Assembly (NCBI GenBank): GCA_017398045.1
Contig: JAFQHI010000003.1
Span: forward strand, 1 to 36,106
DNA: 36,106 bases
DNA from: Alistipes sp.
GTDB taxonomy: Bacteria > Bacteroidota > Bacteroidia > Bacteroidales > Rikenellaceae
Reading direction: 5' to 3'
Shown here: positions 1 through 9,994 of the stretch, in pieces
How positions within the stretch are numbered: position 1 is the stretch's first letter
How the letters are laid out: each line of letters begins with the position of its first letter
The notes under the pieces: model-generated
Databases searched by the model: none
Seen by the model: the letters and a program-made list of their open reading frames with translations, nothing else
What the model was told of the DNA's origin: nothing
Position numbers and translations under genes: made by a program

Positions 1-131
1 AACTCAACTTGTGCTTAGTTTTGCCAAAAGGTATTTTTTCAACCTAAGCAATGCACTGAACTCCAAACATAACTCGCAGACAATCAGGATACTTTCTCCT
101 TATCGCAATATTTCGCTTTTTTCTTTTGTGT
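1..131. other. Non-coding left edge, downstream of the O-methyltransferase
   Basis: AT-rich stretch between the window edge and the stop codon of the minus-strand methyltransferase. A 7-bp inverted repeat (TGCTTAG/CTAAGCA) flanks a 25-nt spacer near positions 12-52, but it has no T-tract in a suitable place and is not a convincing terminator. No credible gene is visible. Confidence 0.5.
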
Positions 132-779
132 TTATTTTATGCGTATCAGGTTCAGTCCGTCGCGGATGGGGACAATCACATTTTCGACCCGCTTGTCCTC
201 CTTCACCATGCGGTTGAACTCCAGTAGAGCCTCGGTGTGGTGGTCACGACGTGCAAGCGGTTCGACCACTTTGCCCGACCAGAGGATATTGTCGGCAATG
301 AGGAGCGACCCGCTATGCACGAGCGGAGGGTTGCCCTCATCCCCCATCAGCATCCGATAATAGGCCGGATATTCGCGTTTGTCGCCATCGATAAAGACCA
401 GGTCGTAGCTCGTTTCGAGCCTGGGGGCAATCTCGAGTGCCGACCCGATGTGCAGGCGAATCTTCGCGCCATGCTCCGAACGGTCGAAATAGCTTTGCGC
501 CAAGGCCTCCAATTCGTCGTCCACCTCGATGGTGTCGATACGGCCATCCGCTTCAAGCCCCTCGGCAAATGAGAGGGCCGAATAGCCTGTAAATGTGCCG
601 ATTTCGAGGATTGTTTTTGGGCGGAACAGGCGGGTCAGCATCTTCAGCAACTTGCCTTGCAGGTGGCCCGAGAGCATACGCGGTGCCACCATGCGACGGT
701 GTGTCTCGCGGTCCAGCTCCTGCATCAGTGCCTCCTCCTCTTCGGTGTGGTCGTGGATATATTTTTCGAGTGCATCCAT
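132..779 (-). CDS. Class I SAM-dependent O-methyltransferase (caffeoyl-CoA OMT / YrrM-like)
   Basis: A 215-residue methyltransferase of the O-methyltransferase family 3 fold. The SAM-binding motif I is visible as ILEIGTFTGYSAL, followed by the acidic motif II (TIEVDDE) and the metal/SAM-site stretch VFIDGDK with YPAYY after it. These are the usual hallmarks of the cation-dependent caffeoyl-CoA/catechol OMT group. The start is taken at the ATG reading MDALEKY, because upstream residues in the same frame fall inside the preceding M16 gene and do not resemble the family. It starts one base after the M16 stop, so it is the last gene of the dapB-to-OMT run. The natural substrate cannot be told from sequence; bacterial members are usually annotated only generically. 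Confidence 0.88.
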   Translation of the reverse strand: MDALEKYIHDHTEEEEALMQELDRETHRRMVAPRMLSGHLQGKLLKMLTRLFRPKTILEIGTFTGYSALSFAEGLEADGRIDTIEVDDELEALAQSYFDRSEHGAKIRLHIGSALEIAPRLETSYDLVFIDGDKREYPAYYRMLMGDEGNPPLVHSGSLLIADNILWSGKVVEPLARRDHHTEALLEFNRMVKEDKRVENVIVPIRDGLNLIRIK

Positions 780-780
780 G

Positions 781-2004
781 CTATTTGAAGCGTAAAATTG
801 AGAGATTTTGAAAGGTCTCTTCGGCCACCTCCTGCAGGTCGCGGGCCGTGAGAGCCTGAATTTTGCGATAGGCCTCCTCCATCGTGTCCATCTCGCCATG
901 CGATAGAATGGCCTTGCCTGCTCCGAGGATGTAGTTCTCCTTGTTCTCGCACGAAATGGCCATCTGGGCGATGAATTGCCGTTTGGCCATCGCCATTTGG
1001 CGTGCCGAGAAGGGAGTCTTGCGTAGCTGCTCTATCTGGCGATGAATCAGCTCCAGACAATCGTCCGTATGGTGGTGGTCCGAGCTGAAGTAGATGGCCA
1101 CGACGCCCGCATCGCTGTAGGGGGTGTAGTTGGCCTCGATGTTGTAGGTCAGGCCGTGTTTTTCGCGTACCTCGACATTGAGTATCGAGTTGGCGGAGGG
1201 GCCGCCCAGGCGGTTGATGAGCAGCGAAAGGGGCAGACGCTTCTCCTCTTGCAGTTCGTAGGCACGCCCGCCCAAAATGCAGTGCGATTGGTGCGTGTGG
1301 CGTGTAACGATGCGCTCAAAGGGGGCGATGAGCGGCACGGTTTGCTGGCGTGTGTAGCTGCGTGTAGTCGGCTCGATATCACCCAGATAGCGGCGAGCAT
1401 AGTTCTCGGCCGTGCGTACCGAAAAGCTGCCAATCGAGGAGAAGACCATCTGGTCGGTCGTGTAGGTGCGCCCCACAAAATGGCGCACCGAATCGCCCGT
1501 GTAGCGCATGAGCGACGATTTACGCCCCAAGATGTTGTGTCCCAGCTCCGACCCCTCGAAAACGAGGTCTTCAAACGTGTCGTAAATCAGCTCTGCAGGC
1601 GCATCTTTGTAGGTGTTGATTTCATCCACAATCACCTCCTTTTCGCGCTCCAATTCGCGGTCGGGAAAGGTCGAGTGAAAGACAATATCGGCCACCAGTT
1701 CCACGGCCTTGCCGAAATCGCCTTTGAGGACGGTCGTATGGACCGTGGTGTCCTCTTTGGTGGTAAAGGCATTCAGCTCGCCACCGAGATTCTCGAGCCG
1801 GCAGTTTACCTGCCACGCCTTACGCTTCTCGGTGCCTTTGAAGAGGGCGTGTTCGGTGAGGTGTGCCAGGCCGAATTCGTCGGCCGCCTCATCGCGCGTG
1901 CCGGCTCCAATGACCAGCGCACAATGGGCTACGGCAGCACCCTTCACCTGACGATGGATGCCGCGAATACCGTTTGGGAGTGTATAGGTTGTGAACTCTT
2001 CCAC
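781..2004 (-). CDS. M16 family zinc peptidase (insulinase/processing-peptidase type)
   Basis: A 408-residue M16 protein with the inverted zinc motif HLTEH (His48, Glu51, His52) and the third ligand Glu128 in VIVDEI, at the usual distance of about 76 residues. A second M16 domain follows (LGGRAYELQEEKR onward, with the glycine-rich GGPSANSILN segment). The N-terminus (VEEFTTYTLPNGIR) is the normal first strand of the family. There is no signal peptide, so it is probably cytoplasmic. The start is inferred to be GTG at 2004, five bases after the uvrA stop; the open frame extends further upstream but into uvrA with non-homologous sequence. Members of this size act as oligopeptidases or processing proteases; the substrate here is unknown. 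Confidence 0.88.
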   Translation of the reverse strand: MEEFTTYTLPNGIRGIHRQVKGAAVAHCALVIGAGTRDEAADEFGLAHLTEHALFKGTEKRKAWQVNCRLENLGGELNAFTTKEDTTVHTTVLKGDFGKAVELVADIVFHSTFPDRELEREKEVIVDEINTYKDAPAELIYDTFEDLVFEGSELGHNILGRKSSLMRYTGDSVRHFVGRTYTTDQMVFSSIGSFSVRTAENYARRYLGDIEPTTRSYTRQQTVPLIAPFERIVTRHTHQSHCILGGRAYELQEEKRLPLSLLINRLGGPSANSILNVEVREKHGLTYNIEANYTPYSDAGVVAIYFSSDHHHTDDCLELIHRQIEQLRKTPFSARQMAMAKRQFIAQMAISCENKENYILGAGKAILSHGEMDTMEEAYRKIQALTARDLQEVAEETFQNLSILRFK

Positions 2005-2009
2005 GTTGT

Positions 2010-4793
2010 TTACAGTTTGTTGCGTAGTTTGAGGTAGCGGCCCGTGTGGCTCTCTTGGCACTGCTCCAACCCTTCGGGCGTGCCGGCATAGACTACCCTG
2101 CCACCCTCGTCGCCCGCTTCGGGACCCAGGTCGATGACCCAGTCGGCGCACTTGATAACCTCCATGTTATGCTCCACGATGAGAATCGTGTGTCCCTGCT
2201 CAATCAGGGCGTTGAAGGCCTTCAGCAGGCGTTGGATATCGTGGAAATGGAGTCCCGTGGTCGGCTCGTCAAAGATGAAGAGTATCTGCCCGCGCGTATC
2301 ATCCTTCGATAGGAAGGAGGCCAACTTCACACGCTGACTTTCACCGCCCGAGAGCGTCGATGAACTTTGGCCGAGCTTGACGTAGCCCAGACCCACATCC
2401 TGCAACGGCTTGAGCCGCTCCACGATGCGACGGCACGTGGCACTCTTGTCCTCCGAGAAGAACGTAATGGCGGCATCCACATCCATCTCCAGCACATCGT
2501 AAATCGATTTGCCGCGGTAGCGGATATCGAGAATCTCATCCTTGAATCGCTTGCCGCCACACGCCTCGCAGACCAGCTCCACGTCGGCCATGAACTGCAT
2601 CGAAACCTTGATGACACCCTCGCCCTGACACTCCTCGCAGCGGCCTCCGGCCACGTTGAACGAGAAGGAAGAGGGACCCAATCCCGTGTGTTTGGCCTGG
2701 GGTTGCTCGGCATAGAGGTGGCGAATCTCGTCGTAAGCCTTCAGATAGGTCACGGGATTCGAGCGGGTCGATTTGCCGATGGGGTTTTGGTCCACCATCT
2801 CGACCGTGCGCAGTAGGCTCATGTCGCCCTCCAACGCATCGAAATCGCCCGGTTTGTCGCCCGATTCGTTCAGCAGGCGGCGCAGGGCGGGATAGATGAT
2901 ACCCTTCGAGAGCGATGATTTGCCACTGCCACTGACACCCGTGATGCAGGTCATGACGCCCAACGGCAGTTCGATGTCAATATTTTTGAGGTTGTTTTCG
3001 CGTGCGCCACGCAGACGAATCGAGCGGCTCCATCCGCGCGGATTGACCGGTGGTGCTATCTCTTTGCGCCCCGTAAGGTAGTCGGCCGTGAGCGACTTGG
3101 TGCAGGCCGCGAGTTGGTCGGGCGTACCGCTAAAGACCACTTCGCCACCATTGACGCCCGCCTCGGGGCCGATATCAATCAGGTAGTCGGCAGCGCGAAT
3201 CACCTCCTCCTCATGCTCCACGACGATGACCGTGTTGCCCAAATCGCGCAGCTGCTTCAGCACGGCCACCAGACGGGCCGTATCTCTGGGGTGCAGACCA
3301 ATCGACGGCTCGTCGAGAATGTAGAGCGAACCGGTGAGGTTGCTGCCGAGCGATGTGGCCAGATTGATGCGCTGGCTTTCACCACCCGAAAGGGTCGAGG
3401 AGAGGCGGTCGAGGGTCAGATAGCCCAACCCCACCTCTGCAAGGTAGTTCAGGCGGTTTTTGATTTCGGTCAGAATCCGCGAGGCAATCTGCTCGTCGTG
3501 CTTATCGAGCGAGAGTTGTTCGAAGAAGGGAATCAGCTCCTTGACCGGCATTGTGACCAATTCGGCGATGTTCTTTCCGCCCACGCGCACATAGAGGGCC
3601 TCCTTTTTCAGACGCGCACCGCCACACTCGGGACAAATCGTCTTGCCCGTATAGCGAGCCTTCATCACGCGGAACTGAATCTTGTAACGCTCTTTGTCGA
3701 TGTAGCGGAAGAAGTCGTCGAGTCCGTAGAAATAGTCGTTGCCACGCCACAAGAGGAGCTTCTCCTCGGCCGTGAGCGCGTAGTAAGGGGTGTGAATCGG
3801 GAAGTTGAACAGGTGGGCATTCATCACGAGCGCATCGCGCCAGCGACGCATCGTCTCCCCACGCCAGCAGGCCACCGCATCGTCGTAAATCGTGCGGCTC
3901 TTGTCGGGGATGACCAAATCTTCGTCGATGCCCGTCACCTTGCCGTAGCCCTCGCAACGGGGGCAGGCTCCAATCGGGTTGTTGAAGCTGAAGAGGTGTT
4001 CTGAAGGCTGCTCGAACTCGATGCCGTCCGCCTCGAAACGCGACGAGAAGAGGTGCTTTTCGCCCCCGAGCAGGACCATGCACGAACCGTGGCCGTAGGA
4101 GTAGGCACGTGCTATCGATTCGCGAATACGGGTGGGTAGCTCCTCCTCCTCGCTGATGCGCAGGCGGTCGATAACAACCCACACCTCGTCGGCCGAAACG
4201 TGGTCGGTGATGGTGGGCAGGAACTCCTCGATGAGCATCGTCTGTCCCTGGTGGTGTACGCGCATCAAACCATCGGCCAGCAGCTCCATGAGCTTTTCAA
4301 TCAGCCCCTGACCCTCGTTCAGGCGAAGCGGAGCCGTAATTTCGACACGTGCGCCCCCCTCGCGTAACAATCGCTCGGCAACATCATCCACGCTGTCGCA
4401 ACGCACCTCGCACCCCGAGACGGGCGAGAAGGTGTGTCCCACGCGGGCAAAGAGCAGCGTGAGGTAGTCGTAAATCTCGGTTGTGGTGCCGACCGTCGAG
4501 CGGGGATTGCGCGTATTTACCTTCTGCTCGATGGCGATGGCCGGTGCAATGCCCGTGATGATATCGACATCGGGTTTCGAGATTTTGCCCAAAAATTGGC
4601 GGGCATACGAAGAGAGTGACTCCACATAACGACGTTGCCCCTCGGCAAAAATCGTGTCGAAGGCCAAGGTCGATTTACCCGAGCCGGACAACCCCGTGAT
4701 GACAATGAGTTTGTCGTGCGGAATCTCCAACTCAATGTTGCGCAGGTTATGCACCCGCGCCCCCTTGATGTATATCGACTTTTCGTGCGCCAT
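2010..4793 (-). CDS. uvrA: UvrABC excision nuclease subunit A
   Basis: A 927-residue UvrA, the DNA-damage sensor of nucleotide excision repair that loads UvrB. It has two ABC ATPase halves. The first carries Walker A GLSGSGKS (about 34-41) and signature LSGGESQRI; the second carries GVSGSGKSS and LSGGESQRV. Zinc-finger cysteine pairs are visible as CPRC and CPEC in the first half and CEEC...CEAC in the second. Length is normal for the family (about 940). Bacteroidetes often have more than one UvrA paralogue, so this may or may not be the main repair copy. It lies three bases after the yigZ-like gene in a long minus-strand operon. Confidence 0.97.
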   Translation of the reverse strand: MAHEKSIYIKGARVHNLRNIELEIPHDKLIVITGLSGSGKSTLAFDTIFAEGQRRYVESLSSYARQFLGKISKPDVDIITGIAPAIAIEQKVNTRNPRSTVGTTTEIYDYLTLLFARVGHTFSPVSGCEVRCDSVDDVAERLLREGGARVEITAPLRLNEGQGLIEKLMELLADGLMRVHHQGQTMLIEEFLPTITDHVSADEVWVVIDRLRISEEEELPTRIRESIARAYSYGHGSCMVLLGGEKHLFSSRFEADGIEFEQPSEHLFSFNNPIGACPRCEGYGKVTGIDEDLVIPDKSRTIYDDAVACWRGETMRRWRDALVMNAHLFNFPIHTPYYALTAEEKLLLWRGNDYFYGLDDFFRYIDKERYKIQFRVMKARYTGKTICPECGGARLKKEALYVRVGGKNIAELVTMPVKELIPFFEQLSLDKHDEQIASRILTEIKNRLNYLAEVGLGYLTLDRLSSTLSGGESQRINLATSLGSNLTGSLYILDEPSIGLHPRDTARLVAVLKQLRDLGNTVIVVEHEEEVIRAADYLIDIGPEAGVNGGEVVFSGTPDQLAACTKSLTADYLTGRKEIAPPVNPRGWSRSIRLRGARENNLKNIDIELPLGVMTCITGVSGSGKSSLSKGIIYPALRRLLNESGDKPGDFDALEGDMSLLRTVEMVDQNPIGKSTRSNPVTYLKAYDEIRHLYAEQPQAKHTGLGPSSFSFNVAGGRCEECQGEGVIKVSMQFMADVELVCEACGGKRFKDEILDIRYRGKSIYDVLEMDVDAAITFFSEDKSATCRRIVERLKPLQDVGLGYVKLGQSSSTLSGGESQRVKLASFLSKDDTRGQILFIFDEPTTGLHFHDIQRLLKAFNALIEQGHTILIVEHNMEVIKCADWVIDLGPEAGDEGGRVVYAGTPEGLEQCQESHTGRYLKLRNKL

Positions 4794-4796
4794 TGT

Positions 4797-5396
4797 TTAT
4801 GGTTCGGAGACCGACGCTCCGGCTTTTTTCAGTTTTTCAATTAAAATCTCGGCACGCCCCTCGCGCATCGTGAGGTGCATCGTGCAGAGGTTGTCGAACT
4901 CCTGCCCAGTGATGCGGGGTTGCTCCTCCTTGATGACACGCATCACGTCGTTCATGACCAGATACGGAAAATCAATCTGCAAATGGCGGTCCACCGTCTT
5001 TTCAATCACGTTGGCCGCCTCGATAGCGTTGGCTGCCGCCTCCTTGTAGGCGGCAATCAGCCCCGGAACGCCCAACTTTGTGCCGCCAAAATAGCGTACC
5101 ACCACAATCAGGCAATCGGTAATCTCGTGCGAGAGCATCTGCCCCAGAATGGGCTTTCCGGCCGTTCCCGAGGGTTCGCCGTCGTCGTTGGCGCGGAACT
5201 GCTCGCCACGCGGCCCCAGACGCCAGGCGTAGCAATGGTGCGTCGCGTCAAAATAGCGTTTGTGCAACGCGTCGAGTGCCTCCTTGATTTGCTCCTCGTT
5301 CTGGACCGGGTAGATGAACGAGAGGAACTTGCTGCTCCGCTCGCGCATATTCACCTCGACCGCCTCGGCAATGGTTTTATACAAATCCGCCTCCAC
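4797..5396 (-). CDS. YigZ/IMPACT family protein (UPF0029)
   Basis: A 199-residue protein of the widespread YigZ/IMPACT family. The N-terminal UPF0029 domain contains the diagnostic [21 protein letters not shown] and [12 protein letters not shown] motifs (about residues 52-115). A C-terminal domain of the DUF1949 (EF-G domain IV-like) type follows. The family is linked to translation control in eukaryotes (IMPACT binds GCN1) but its bacterial role is not established. It lies between lepB (one base away) and uvrA (three bases away), so it is co-transcribed. Confidence 0.92.
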   Translation of the reverse strand: MEADLYKTIAEAVEVNMRERSSKFLSFIYPVQNEEQIKEALDALHKRYFDATHHCYAWRLGPRGEQFRANDDGEPSGTAGKPILGQMLSHEITDCLIVVVRYFGGTKLGVPGLIAAYKEAAANAIEAANVIEKTVDRHLQIDFPYLVMNDVMRVIKEEQPRITGQEFDNLCTMHLTMREGRAEILIEKLKKAGASVSEP

Positions 5397-5397
5397 G

Positions 5398-6741
5398 CTA
5401 TTTCACCTTGTTAAAGAGTCGGTCCCAACGAACACCGCCGTTGAGTTTGTCGAGCGAGAGCCAGATGAACGAAGCCTTGCCCACGATGTGGTCCTCGGGT
5501 ACGAAGCCCCAGAAACGCGAGTCGGCCGAGTTGTGGCGGTTGTCGCCCATCATCCAATAGTAATCCATGGCAAAGGTGTACTCCGTCGTGGGTGTGCCGT
5601 CGATGCGGATTTCATCCCCTGCAACCTCCAGCGTATGGCCCTCATACACCTCGATGATGCGACGATAGAGTGGCAGATTCTCCGTCGTAAGTTCCACCAT
5701 GGCACCCTTTTTCGGAATCCAAATCGGGCCGTAATCGTCCTGACTCCAACGTGTCTCGCTCCACTGCGGAAAGACCTCCGTATTGGGGCTGTGGCGGTAG
5801 CGACGTACCGAAATGATGTTCGATGAGGCGGCCAACTTTTCGGCCGCAGCCTCGGTCGTGAAGAGGTAATAGACCGAGCCGTTACCCGAATATTCGGTGA
5901 TGCCGAGGCGACCCAAAGCCTGTGCCGAGAGGGGCGACGAGGTCTGCACGACGTAGGTGTATTGCAACCCCTCGATGCTGGGTTGCTCCTCGCCGTTAAT
6001 CTGCACCTTGCCATCGACGATTTGGAGCGTATCTCCCGCGATGGCTACGCAACGCTTGATGTAGTTCTCGCGCTTATCGACCGGACGACTGATGACGGTG
6101 TACTCCTCGTTGAGCTTTCGACGGCCCTCCTCGCCTCCGAGCGACTGCTCGTAGCTGCGCAGTACATCGTAATAGGTGACGGCCTGGTTCTCCAAAAGGA
6201 CCGTATCACCGGCCGGAAAATTGAAGACCACGACATCGCCACGCTCGATTTGGCGCAACCCCTTCAGGCGGTGATAGGGCCACTTGATGCACTCCGAGAA
6301 GGATTTCTTGGTCTGCGAGAAGGGCATCGTATGATGCACAAAGGGGAACGATACGGGCGTATTGGGCATCTTCGGACCGTAGGTCACCTTGCTCACATAG
6401 AGGTAGTCGCCCACCAGCAGCGAGTGTTCCATCGACGAGGTGGGAATGACATACATCTGGAAGATGAACAGATGCACGAGCGAGGCCACCACCGTGGCAA
6501 AGACGATGGCATTGACCCATTCGTAAATCGTGCGGTAGAGTGCGCTACGTTGGCACAACGCCTCGTTGTGGCGGCCGATGTAGCGGTACAGAAACTTCGA
6601 GATGTAGAGGTCGTAAATCACCACTAAACCTAAAAGCATCCAGAGGTTACCCGTCCAGACGACAAACCAAAGGATGTAGATGAGCGAGGCGAGCGTGAAG
6701 CCGACCCATTTATTGCGAAATATTGCCTTGATTTTATCCAT
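5398..6741 (-). CDS. lepB: Signal peptidase I, long Bacteroidetes form
   Basis: A 447-residue type I signal peptidase that removes signal peptides from exported proteins at the membrane. Two N-terminal hydrophobic segments (about 12-48 and 75-96) precede the catalytic box IPTSSMEHSL with the nucleophile at Ser103. The general-base lysine is Lys229 in YIKRCVAIAGD. The C-terminal box MGDNRHNSADSR lies at about 398-409. The roughly 125 residues between the serine and lysine boxes, and the long segment between the lysine box and the last box (about 240-395), are much larger than in E. coli LepB (324 residues). This enlarged form is common in Bacteroidetes. It starts 10 bases after the dapB stop. 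Confidence 0.95.
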   Translation of the reverse strand: MDKIKAIFRNKWVGFTLASLIYILWFVVWTGNLWMLLGLVVIYDLYISKFLYRYIGRHNEALCQRSALYRTIYEWVNAIVFATVVASLVHLFIFQMYVIPTSSMEHSLLVGDYLYVSKVTYGPKMPNTPVSFPFVHHTMPFSQTKKSFSECIKWPYHRLKGLRQIERGDVVVFNFPAGDTVLLENQAVTYYDVLRSYEQSLGGEEGRRKLNEEYTVISRPVDKRENYIKRCVAIAGDTLQIVDGKVQINGEEQPSIEGLQYTYVVQTSSPLSAQALGRLGITEYSGNGSVYYLFTTEAAAEKLAASSNIISVRRYRHSPNTEVFPQWSETRWSQDDYGPIWIPKKGAMVELTTENLPLYRRIIEVYEGHTLEVAGDEIRIDGTPTTEYTFAMDYYWMMGDNRHNSADSRFWGFVPEDHIVGKASFIWLSLDKLNGGVRWDRLFNKVK

Positions 6742-6751
6742 CGCTGTAACA

Positions 6752-7504
6752 CTATTTCATCAAATCCTTCATCGAATAGACGCCCTCCTTGCCACAGAGA
6801 AACTCGGCTGCAATGACGGCACCCATGGCCAGCGTGCGACGATTCTTAATTGTGTGCTGCAACACAAGGCGGTCATCCTCCGATTCGTAGCTGACGGTGT
6901 GGATGCCCGGAGTCATCCCCTCGCGCACGGAGCGAATCACCAAATCCTCCTCCGTAACGGGTCGCTTCTCCTCGATGGCATTTACGTCAAAAATCGGGGC
7001 GAAATTGACCCATTGTTTCTTTGACGAGAGGTGCTCAAGGATGCCCTCGGCCAGGGTGATGGCCGTGCCACTCGGCGAGTCCTTCTTCTGGGTGTGGTGA
7101 ACCTCCTCGATTTCGACTCCGTATTTGGCCTGAAGACGCTCGATTTGGGCGGCTAATTGGCGGTTGAGCATAAAGAGCAGATTGACACCCAGGCAGTAGT
7201 TCGAGGCGTAGAAGAGTGCGCTGTGCTGCTCGGTGCAGTATTGTTTCAACTCCTCCAGTCGCTCGGTCCACCCCGTTGTGCCGCTCACCACGGGAACGCG
7301 GTGTTCGATGCAGGTGCGGAGGTTATCGTAGGCCGTCGTCGGGGTGGTGAACTCCAACGCTACGTCAATGCCTGCCAAATGCTCGGCATCCAGCTCCGAG
7401 CGATTCTCCACGTCGATAATGAGTGCTACTTCGTGGCCGCGTTCGAGCAAGATTTGCTCAATCTCGCGGCCCATCTTTCCGTATCCGATAATTGCTGTTT
7501 TCAT
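6752..7504 (-). CDS. dapB: 4-hydroxy-tetrahydrodipicolinate reductase
   Basis: A 250-residue DapB, which reduces the dapA product with NAD(P)H in the diaminopimelate/lysine pathway that feeds peptidoglycan. The N-terminal dinucleotide-binding motif is GYGKMGREI (about 7-15). The substrate-binding signature is EVHHTQKKDSPSGTA (about 134-148), with the catalytic histidine at 136 or 137 and a lysine at 140/141. The SGTTG loop at about 74-78 is also present. Length is slightly below the E. coli protein (273) and typical of Bacteroidetes. It is the first gene of the minus-strand run and has a well-placed promoter just upstream. Confidence 0.96.
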   Translation of the reverse strand: MKTAIIGYGKMGREIEQILLERGHEVALIIDVENRSELDAEHLAGIDVALEFTTPTTAYDNLRTCIEHRVPVVSGTTGWTERLEELKQYCTEQHSALFYASNYCLGVNLLFMLNRQLAAQIERLQAKYGVEIEEVHHTQKKDSPSGTAITLAEGILEHLSSKKQWVNFAPIFDVNAIEEKRPVTEEDLVIRSVREGMTPGIHTVSYESEDDRLVLQHTIKNRRTLAMGAVIAAEFLCGKEGVYSMKDLMK

Positions 7505-7523
7505 ATTCAGGTCTATAATTATG

Positions 7524-7555
7524 CAAAGATAATACTTTACGCGCGCACGACCAAA
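7524..7555 (-). promoter_or_regulatory. Bacteroidetes-type promoter of the dapB operon
   Basis: On the minus strand a perfect -7 box TATCTTTG (7524-7531) is preceded, with a 20-nt spacer, by a TTTG -33 element (7552-7555). This matches the Bacteroidetes consensus TTTG-N19-21-TAnnTTTG. Transcription would start around 7517, giving a very short leader of about 15 nt. Confidence 0.75.
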
Positions 7556-7705
7556 TTTATTTCTCTTTCAAATTTCTTTGGTGTGTGCCGTGTGCTTATT
7601 TGGCGAAAAATTTGGAGGACGGGAAAATAAATTTTAACTTTACGTGGTTTATTACGTAAATACTGAAATTAAAACGTATATTTTCCATAAAAATTGTAAT
7701 CCATC
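7532..7705. other. Divergent intergenic region between dapB and aspA
   Basis: About 170 nt of AT-rich DNA. It holds the dapB promoter at its left end. On the plus strand the best candidate for aspA is TATATTTT (7677-7684), which differs from TAnnTTTG at the last base and lacks a clear -33 element. No small gene or structured leader was recognised. Confidence 0.4.
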
Positions 7706-9130
7706 ATGCAAAAAAATCCCACACGAACCGAAAGCGACCTGCTTGGCACGGTCGAGGTTCCCGAAAACGTCCTTTATGGCGTGCAGACCATGCGCGGTCT
7801 GGAGAACTTCCCTATCAGTAAATTCCATTTGAGCGACTATCCCCGCTTTATCAAGGGGTTAGCCGTCGTAAAACTCGGTGCCGCCGTGGCCAACCACGAA
7901 ATGGGGCTGCTCACGGACGAGGTCTATGAGGCCATCGCCCGGGCCTGCCGCGAAATCATGGCCGGTGAGCATCACGAGCATTTCCCCGTCGATATGATTC
8001 AGGGCGGTGCCGGTACGACAACCAACATGAACGCCAACGAGGTGATTGCCAACCGTGCGCTGGAGTTGATGGGCCACCGTCGTGGCGAGTATCAGTTCTG
8101 CTCGCCCAACGACCACGTCAACCGCTCGCAATCGACCAACGATGCCTACCCTTCGGCCATCCATGTAGGTCTCTACGAAACGCATCTTGAACTCCGCGAG
8201 CATCTTCAGCAACTCGTTGATGCCCTGCGTCGTAAGGGCGATGAGTTCGCGCATATCTTGAAGATGGGTCGCACCCAGCTGGAGGATGCCGTGCCGATGA
8301 CCCTCGGTCAGACCTTCCACGGCTTCGCCAGCGTCTTACAGGAGGAGGTCGAGAACCTCGATTTTGCCTCGCGCGAATTCCTCACGATTAACATGGGTGC
8401 CACGGCCATCGGTACGGGTATCTGTGCCGAGCCGGGTTATGCCGAGAAATGTACGGCGGCTATTGCCGAGATTACGGGTTGGCCGATTAAGCTGGCCGGT
8501 GATTTGGTCGGTGTGACCTCCGACACCTCGTGCATGGTCGGTTATTCGTCGGCTATGAAGCGTATCGCTCTGAAGATGAACAAGATTTGTAACGACCTTC
8601 GCCTTTTGGCTTCGGGTCCGCGTTGCGGTCTGGGCGAGATTAACCTGCCGGCCCGTCAGCCCGGTTCGTCGATTATGCCCGGTAAGGTCAATCCGGTGAT
8701 TCCCGAGGTGATGAACCAGATTGCCTATAAGGTGATTGGTAACGACCTGACGACCGCCATGAGCGACGAGGCTGCCCAGATGGAGCTGAACGCCATGGAG
8801 CCGGTGATGGCACAGTGCTGCTTCGAGTCGGCTGACCTCCTGATGAACGGTTTCGATACGCTGCGCATCCGTTGCATCGACGGCATCACGGCCAACGAGG
8901 AGCGTTGCCGCGCCTATGTCCACAACAGCATCGGTGTGGTGACGGCTTTGAACCCCATTATCGGCTATAAGAACTCGACCAAAATTGCCCAGGAGGCGTT
9001 GCAGACGGGACGTGGTGTCTATGACCTTGTGCTGGAGCATGGCATCCTCACGCGCGAGGAGTTGGACGAGGTGCTGAAGCCCGAAAATATGATTCGACCC
9101 GTAAAATTGAACATTAAACCGCGCAAATAG
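7706..9130 (+). CDS. aspA: Aspartate ammonia-lyase (aspartase)
   Basis: A 474-residue member of the fumarase/aspartase superfamily that converts L-aspartate to fumarate and ammonia in the cytosol, feeding anaerobic fumarate/succinate metabolism. Family motifs are clear: GAGTTTNMNANEV (about 101-113), STNDAYPS (143-150) and the mobile-loop signature GSSIMPGKVNP (320-330). The TNDAYP form is typical of aspartases, whereas class II fumarases usually have SNDTFP. Length matches E. coli AspA (478). The ATG at 7706 is the natural start (MQKNPTRTESDLLG). It stands apart from truA, which has its own promoter. Confidence 0.95.
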   Translation: MQKNPTRTESDLLGTVEVPENVLYGVQTMRGLENFPISKFHLSDYPRFIKGLAVVKLGAAVANHEMGLLTDEVYEAIARACREIMAGEHHEHFPVDMIQGGAGTTTNMNANEVIANRALELMGHRRGEYQFCSPNDHVNRSQSTNDAYPSAIHVGLYETHLELREHLQQLVDALRRKGDEFAHILKMGRTQLEDAVPMTLGQTFHGFASVLQEEVENLDFASREFLTINMGATAIGTGICAEPGYAEKCTAAIAEITGWPIKLAGDLVGVTSDTSCMVGYSSAMKRIALKMNKICNDLRLLASGPRCGLGEINLPARQPGSSIMPGKVNPVIPEVMNQIAYKVIGNDLTTAMSDEAAQMELNAMEPVMAQCCFESADLLMNGFDTLRIRCIDGITANEERCRAYVHNSIGVVTALNPIIGYKNSTKIAQEALQTGRGVYDLVLEHGILTREELDEVLKPENMIRPVKLNIKPRK

Positions 9131-9164
9131 ACCAATCGAAGCTGCTCATTTCCGAAAAAAGTAT

Positions 9165-9172
9165 TACCTTTG
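9165..9172 (+). promoter_or_regulatory. -7 box upstream of truA
   Basis: TACCTTTG matches TAnnTTTG exactly, 28 nt before the truA ATG. No good TTTG at -33 was found, so the call rests on the -7 element. Confidence 0.5.
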
Positions 9173-9200
9173 TAGTACAAAAGTAAGAAAAGGGAAGCGA

Positions 9201-9965
9201 ATGCGTTATTTCATGGAGTTGCAATACGAGGGCGGTGCCTACTTCGGCTGGCAACGGCAGAAGGAGCAGTCGTCGGTGCAACAGACCCTGGAGCGGGCTT
9301 TGTCGATGCTTTTGCGCGAAGAGGTGGAGGTGACCGGTGCCGGTCGCACCGATACGGGGGTGAGTGCCTGCTACTATGTGGCTCACTTCGATGTGGAGGA
9401 GCGATTGGAGGATACGAAGCAGGTGGTGTATAAACTGAACCGTATCCTGCCCCGCGATATTGCGGTCCACACCCTCACCGAGGTTTCGGAGGAGGCTCAT
9501 GCCCGCTTTTCGGCCGTGGAGCGCGAGTATCGCTACTACATCGAACAGCGCAAAAACCCCTTCACGGTGGGCCAAACGTGGCAATACGCGGTGGCCTTGG
9601 ATGTCGAACGGATGAATCGGGCGGCCGAGGTGTTGTTGCAGGTGGAGGATTTTACCACCTTTGCCAAGCTCAACTCGAACAACAAAACCAACATCTGCCA
9701 CCTTACGGTGGCGCGTTGGGAGGTTGAGGCCGATGGAACACTCCGTTTTACGATTCGCGGTGACCGCTTCCTGCGCAACATGGTGCGCGCGATTGTCGGG
9801 ACGCTGGTCGATGTGGGGCGTGGTCGCTACTCGGTGGAGGAGTTTCGCTCCATTGTCCTCAGCCGCGACCTGTCGCGTGCGAGCAGCGGTGCGCCGGCCG
9901 AAGGACTCTATTTGAGCGATGTACGCTACCCTGCTACCCTGTTTGAACGAAAAACTTTTTATTAA
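9201..9965 (+). CDS. truA: tRNA pseudouridine synthase A (positions 38-40)
   Basis: A 254-residue TruA that isomerises uridines 38, 39 and 40 in the tRNA anticodon stem-loop. The catalytic motif GAGRTDTGVSA contains the nucleophile Asp51. Other conserved blocks are the N-terminal YEGGAYFGWQRQ, the REYRYYIE strand and the C-terminal RFLRNMVRAIVGTLVDVGRG. Length is normal. It has its own -7 box and is followed 29 bases later by a small membrane-protein gene that may share its transcript. Confidence 0.96.
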   Translation: MRYFMELQYEGGAYFGWQRQKEQSSVQQTLERALSMLLREEVEVTGAGRTDTGVSACYYVAHFDVEERLEDTKQVVYKLNRILPRDIAVHTLTEVSEEAHARFSAVEREYRYYIEQRKNPFTVGQTWQYAVALDVERMNRAAEVLLQVEDFTTFAKLNSNNKTNICHLTVARWEVEADGTLRFTIRGDRFLRNMVRAIVGTLVDVGRGRYSVEEFRSIVLSRDLSRASSGAPAEGLYLSDVRYPATLFERKTFY

Positions 9966-9994
9966 CCTTTATACATTAAAAAACACAAAAAACT

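Noticed and set aside
12-52. Inverted repeat as a terminator for the dapB-to-methyltransferase operon
   Set aside because: Only 7 bp with a 25-nt loop and no T-tract in the direction of transcription.
11-217. Open frame of 68 codons on the plus strand at the left edge
   Set aside because: It starts with a non-ATG codon, runs antisense into the methyltransferase gene, has low-complexity content and no family-like features.
1042-2037. 331-codon open frame antisense to the M16 peptidase
   Set aside because: Long antisense frames are common opposite GC-rich genes here; the protein shows no recognisable motif while the M16 frame has its full zinc site.
9114-9701. 195-codon minus-strand frame opposite truA
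   Set aside because: TruA has a full active-site motif and normal length; the antisense product has no family features.
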